A stretch of DNA of 40,806 nucleotides from Luteibacter sp. OK325 (lineage in GTDB: Bacteria > Pseudomonadota > Gammaproteobacteria > Xanthomonadales > Rhodanobacteraceae). Location of the stretch: contig NZ_QAOX01000016.1 in assembly GCF_003050935.1 (NCBI RefSeq), positions 1 through 40,806 of the forward strand, given 5' to 3'. The position numbers and the translations under genes were made by a program. The notes beneath the pieces were generated by a model. That model searched no databases. It was not told where the DNA came from and saw only the letters and a list, made by a program, of their open reading frames with translations. Below are positions 39,742 through 40,806 of the stretch, piece after piece. Each line of letters opens with the position of its first letter. Position 1 is the stretch's first letter.

Positions 39742-40716
39742 ATGGAATACCGTCGTCTCGGTTCAACCGGCCTGCAACTTTCCGCGCTGTCGTATGGCGC
39801 ATGGGTCACCTTCGGGCGCCAGGTCGGCCGCTCCGACGCACGCGAGCTGATCGCACTGGCCTACGACCATGGTGTGAATTTCTTCGATAACGCTGAGACA
39901 TACAACGCCGGTGACGCCGAGCGGCTGATGGGCGATGTCATCGCCGACCTGCGTCTTCCGCGCGATGCCTACTGCGTATCGAGCAAGGTCTATTTCGGGG
40001 CGGTGACCGATCCGAAGCCGACCCAGCGCGGTCTTTCGCGCAAGCATGTCTTCGATGCCTGTCACCAGGCACTCGAGCGCCTGCGTGTCGATTACCTGGA
40101 CCTCTATTTCTGTCATCGTCCTGATCCGGATACGCCGGTGGTGGAAACGGTGTGGGCGATGGATACCCTCGTTCGCCAGGGCAAGGTGCTCTACTGGGGC
40201 ACCAGCGAATGGCCCGCCGAGCTCATCGAGGAAGCGCATCGTGTCGCGCGCGATAACCATCTTGTCGCGCCCTCGATGGAACAACCGCAATACAACCTGC
40301 TGCATCGCGATCGTGTGGAGCGGGAATACGCGTCGCTCTACGAGAATTACGGCATGGGCAGCACGATCTGGTCGCCGCTTGCCTCGGGCCTGCTCACAGG
40401 CAAGTACAACGATGGTGTTCCTGACGATTCGCGTCTCGGCCGCGCGGGCAACGAATGGTTGCGCGACGCGCTGCTGGAAGACGATGGCGCCAGGCTGAAG
40501 ACGGTGCGTGCCCTCGCGCCGATCGCCGCCGAACTCGGCCTGCCACTGGCGCGGTTCGCGCTCGCGTGGTGCCTGAAAAATCCGCACGTCTCGACCGTTA
40601 TTCTCGGCGCAAGCAAGAAAGCACAGCTCGAAGAGAACCTGAAGGCGCTCGATGCGGTGAAGCTGCTCGACGACGCCGTGATGCGCAAGATCGAAGCCGC
40701 CCTGAAGCCGTTGTAG
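39742..40716 (+). CDS. Aldo/keto reductase, potassium-channel beta-subunit-like (AKR6 type)
   Basis: A 324-residue NADPH-dependent reductase with a TIM-barrel fold. The catalytic tetrad is visible: Asp49 and Tyr54 (FFDNAETY), Lys82 (SSKVYFG) and the histidine in YFCHRPDPDTP. Later motifs GKVLYWGTSEW, YNLLHRDRVEREY and STVILGASKKAQLEENLKAL match the Kv-beta-like AKR subfamily. The substrate is unknown; such proteins reduce various aldehydes. It starts nine bases after pgpA, with GAGG just before, so it is probably the last gene of the riboswitch-led transcript. Confidence 0.9.
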   Translation: MEYRRLGSTGLQLSALSYGAWVTFGRQVGRSDARELIALAYDHGVNFFDNAETYNAGDAERLMGDVIADLRLPRDAYCVSSKVYFGAVTDPKPTQRGLSRKHVFDACHQALERLRVDYLDLYFCHRPDPDTPVVETVWAMDTLVRQGKVLYWGTSEWPAELIEEAHRVARDNHLVAPSMEQPQYNLLHRDRVEREYASLYENYGMGSTIWSPLASGLLTGKYNDGVPDDSRLGRAGNEWLRDALLEDDGARLKTVRALAPIAAELGLPLARFALAWCLKNPHVSTVILGASKKAQLEENLKALDAVKLLDDAVMRKIEAALKPL

Positions 40717-40731
40717 ATGCTCTCTTGGCGG

Positions 40732-40806
40732 TCAAGCGTTCTTGAGATGTTCGGGGCTAAAGAGCTTCGAGGTATCGAAGCTCTCGTCGTTGCGGATGCA
40801 GGCCCA
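40732..40806 (-). CDS. 3' end of an unidentified leftward gene (cut by window edge)
   Basis: On the minus strand the frame reads WACIRNDESFDTSKLFSPE, then HLKNA and a stop at 40732-40734. It ends 15 bases from the aldo/keto reductase stop, tail to tail. The low-frequency residues and open frame to the edge suggest real coding sequence. The 24 residues seen do not let me name a family. Confidence 0.5.
   Translation of the reverse strand, partial: WACIRNDESFDTSKLFSPEHLKNA

Overview
The window is a GC-rich chromosomal segment of a gammaproteobacterium. Gene content (cstA-ybdD, xerD-dsbC, type-2 pyrF, an nrdR-ribD / riboswitch-ribE-ribBX-ribH-nusB-thiL-pgpA block), dense packing and 24-bp REP-like palindromes in the gaps all suggest the order Lysobacterales (Xanthomonadales), most likely a Rhodanobacteraceae such as Luteibacter or Dyella. 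This placement is inference from gene content; no rRNA or tRNA gene is visible.

Layout. 1-3.8 kb: a cut-off gene, a GNAT acetyltransferase, an acyl-CoA dehydrogenase with a C-terminal extra domain, a LEA-like lipoprotein and a small SET-domain protein. 3.9-9.2 kb: an EF-G-like GTPase divergent from two paralogous, proline-rich, TonB-like membrane proteins of unknown function. 9.2-17.4 kb: RDD membrane protein, xerD, dsbC, then purL translationally chained to a family-2 glycosyltransferase and an EamA transporter. 17.4-25.9 kb: secreted aldose 1-epimerase divergent from a FadR-type regulator with a clear palindrome between them, the CstA/YbdD transporter, peptide deformylase, a small HTH regulator, pyrF and ettA.

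26.1-30.1 kb is the most accessory-looking part. It is a local family of four secreted metzincin-type zinc metalloproteases. Three are intact, each with a signal peptide, a pro-domain, a basic R-x-x-R-S site and HExGHxxGxxH. The fourth is a decayed copy that has lost its pro-domain, its reading frame and its catalytic glutamate. The genes are convergent around a strong hairpin and bounded by another.

30.3-40.7 kb is a long rightward housekeeping run. glyA-nrdR-ribD-oxidoreductase comes first. An FMN riboswitch with a terminator and a short leader ORF then precedes ribE-ribBX-ldcA-ribH-nusB-thiL-pgpA and an aldo/keto reductase. Riboflavin synthesis is therefore split between a part outside the riboswitch (ribD) and a part downstream of it. 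The ribBX C-terminal half has lost the GTP cyclohydrolase II zinc cysteines, so an independent ribA is expected elsewhere. The last 75 bases hold the end of a leftward gene that I cannot name.

Fifteen arms of a REP-like palindrome occur at seven intergenic sites. They come in two flavours that differ by a compensatory base pair in the hairpin stem. I see no IS element, prophage, CRISPR array or plasmid origin.
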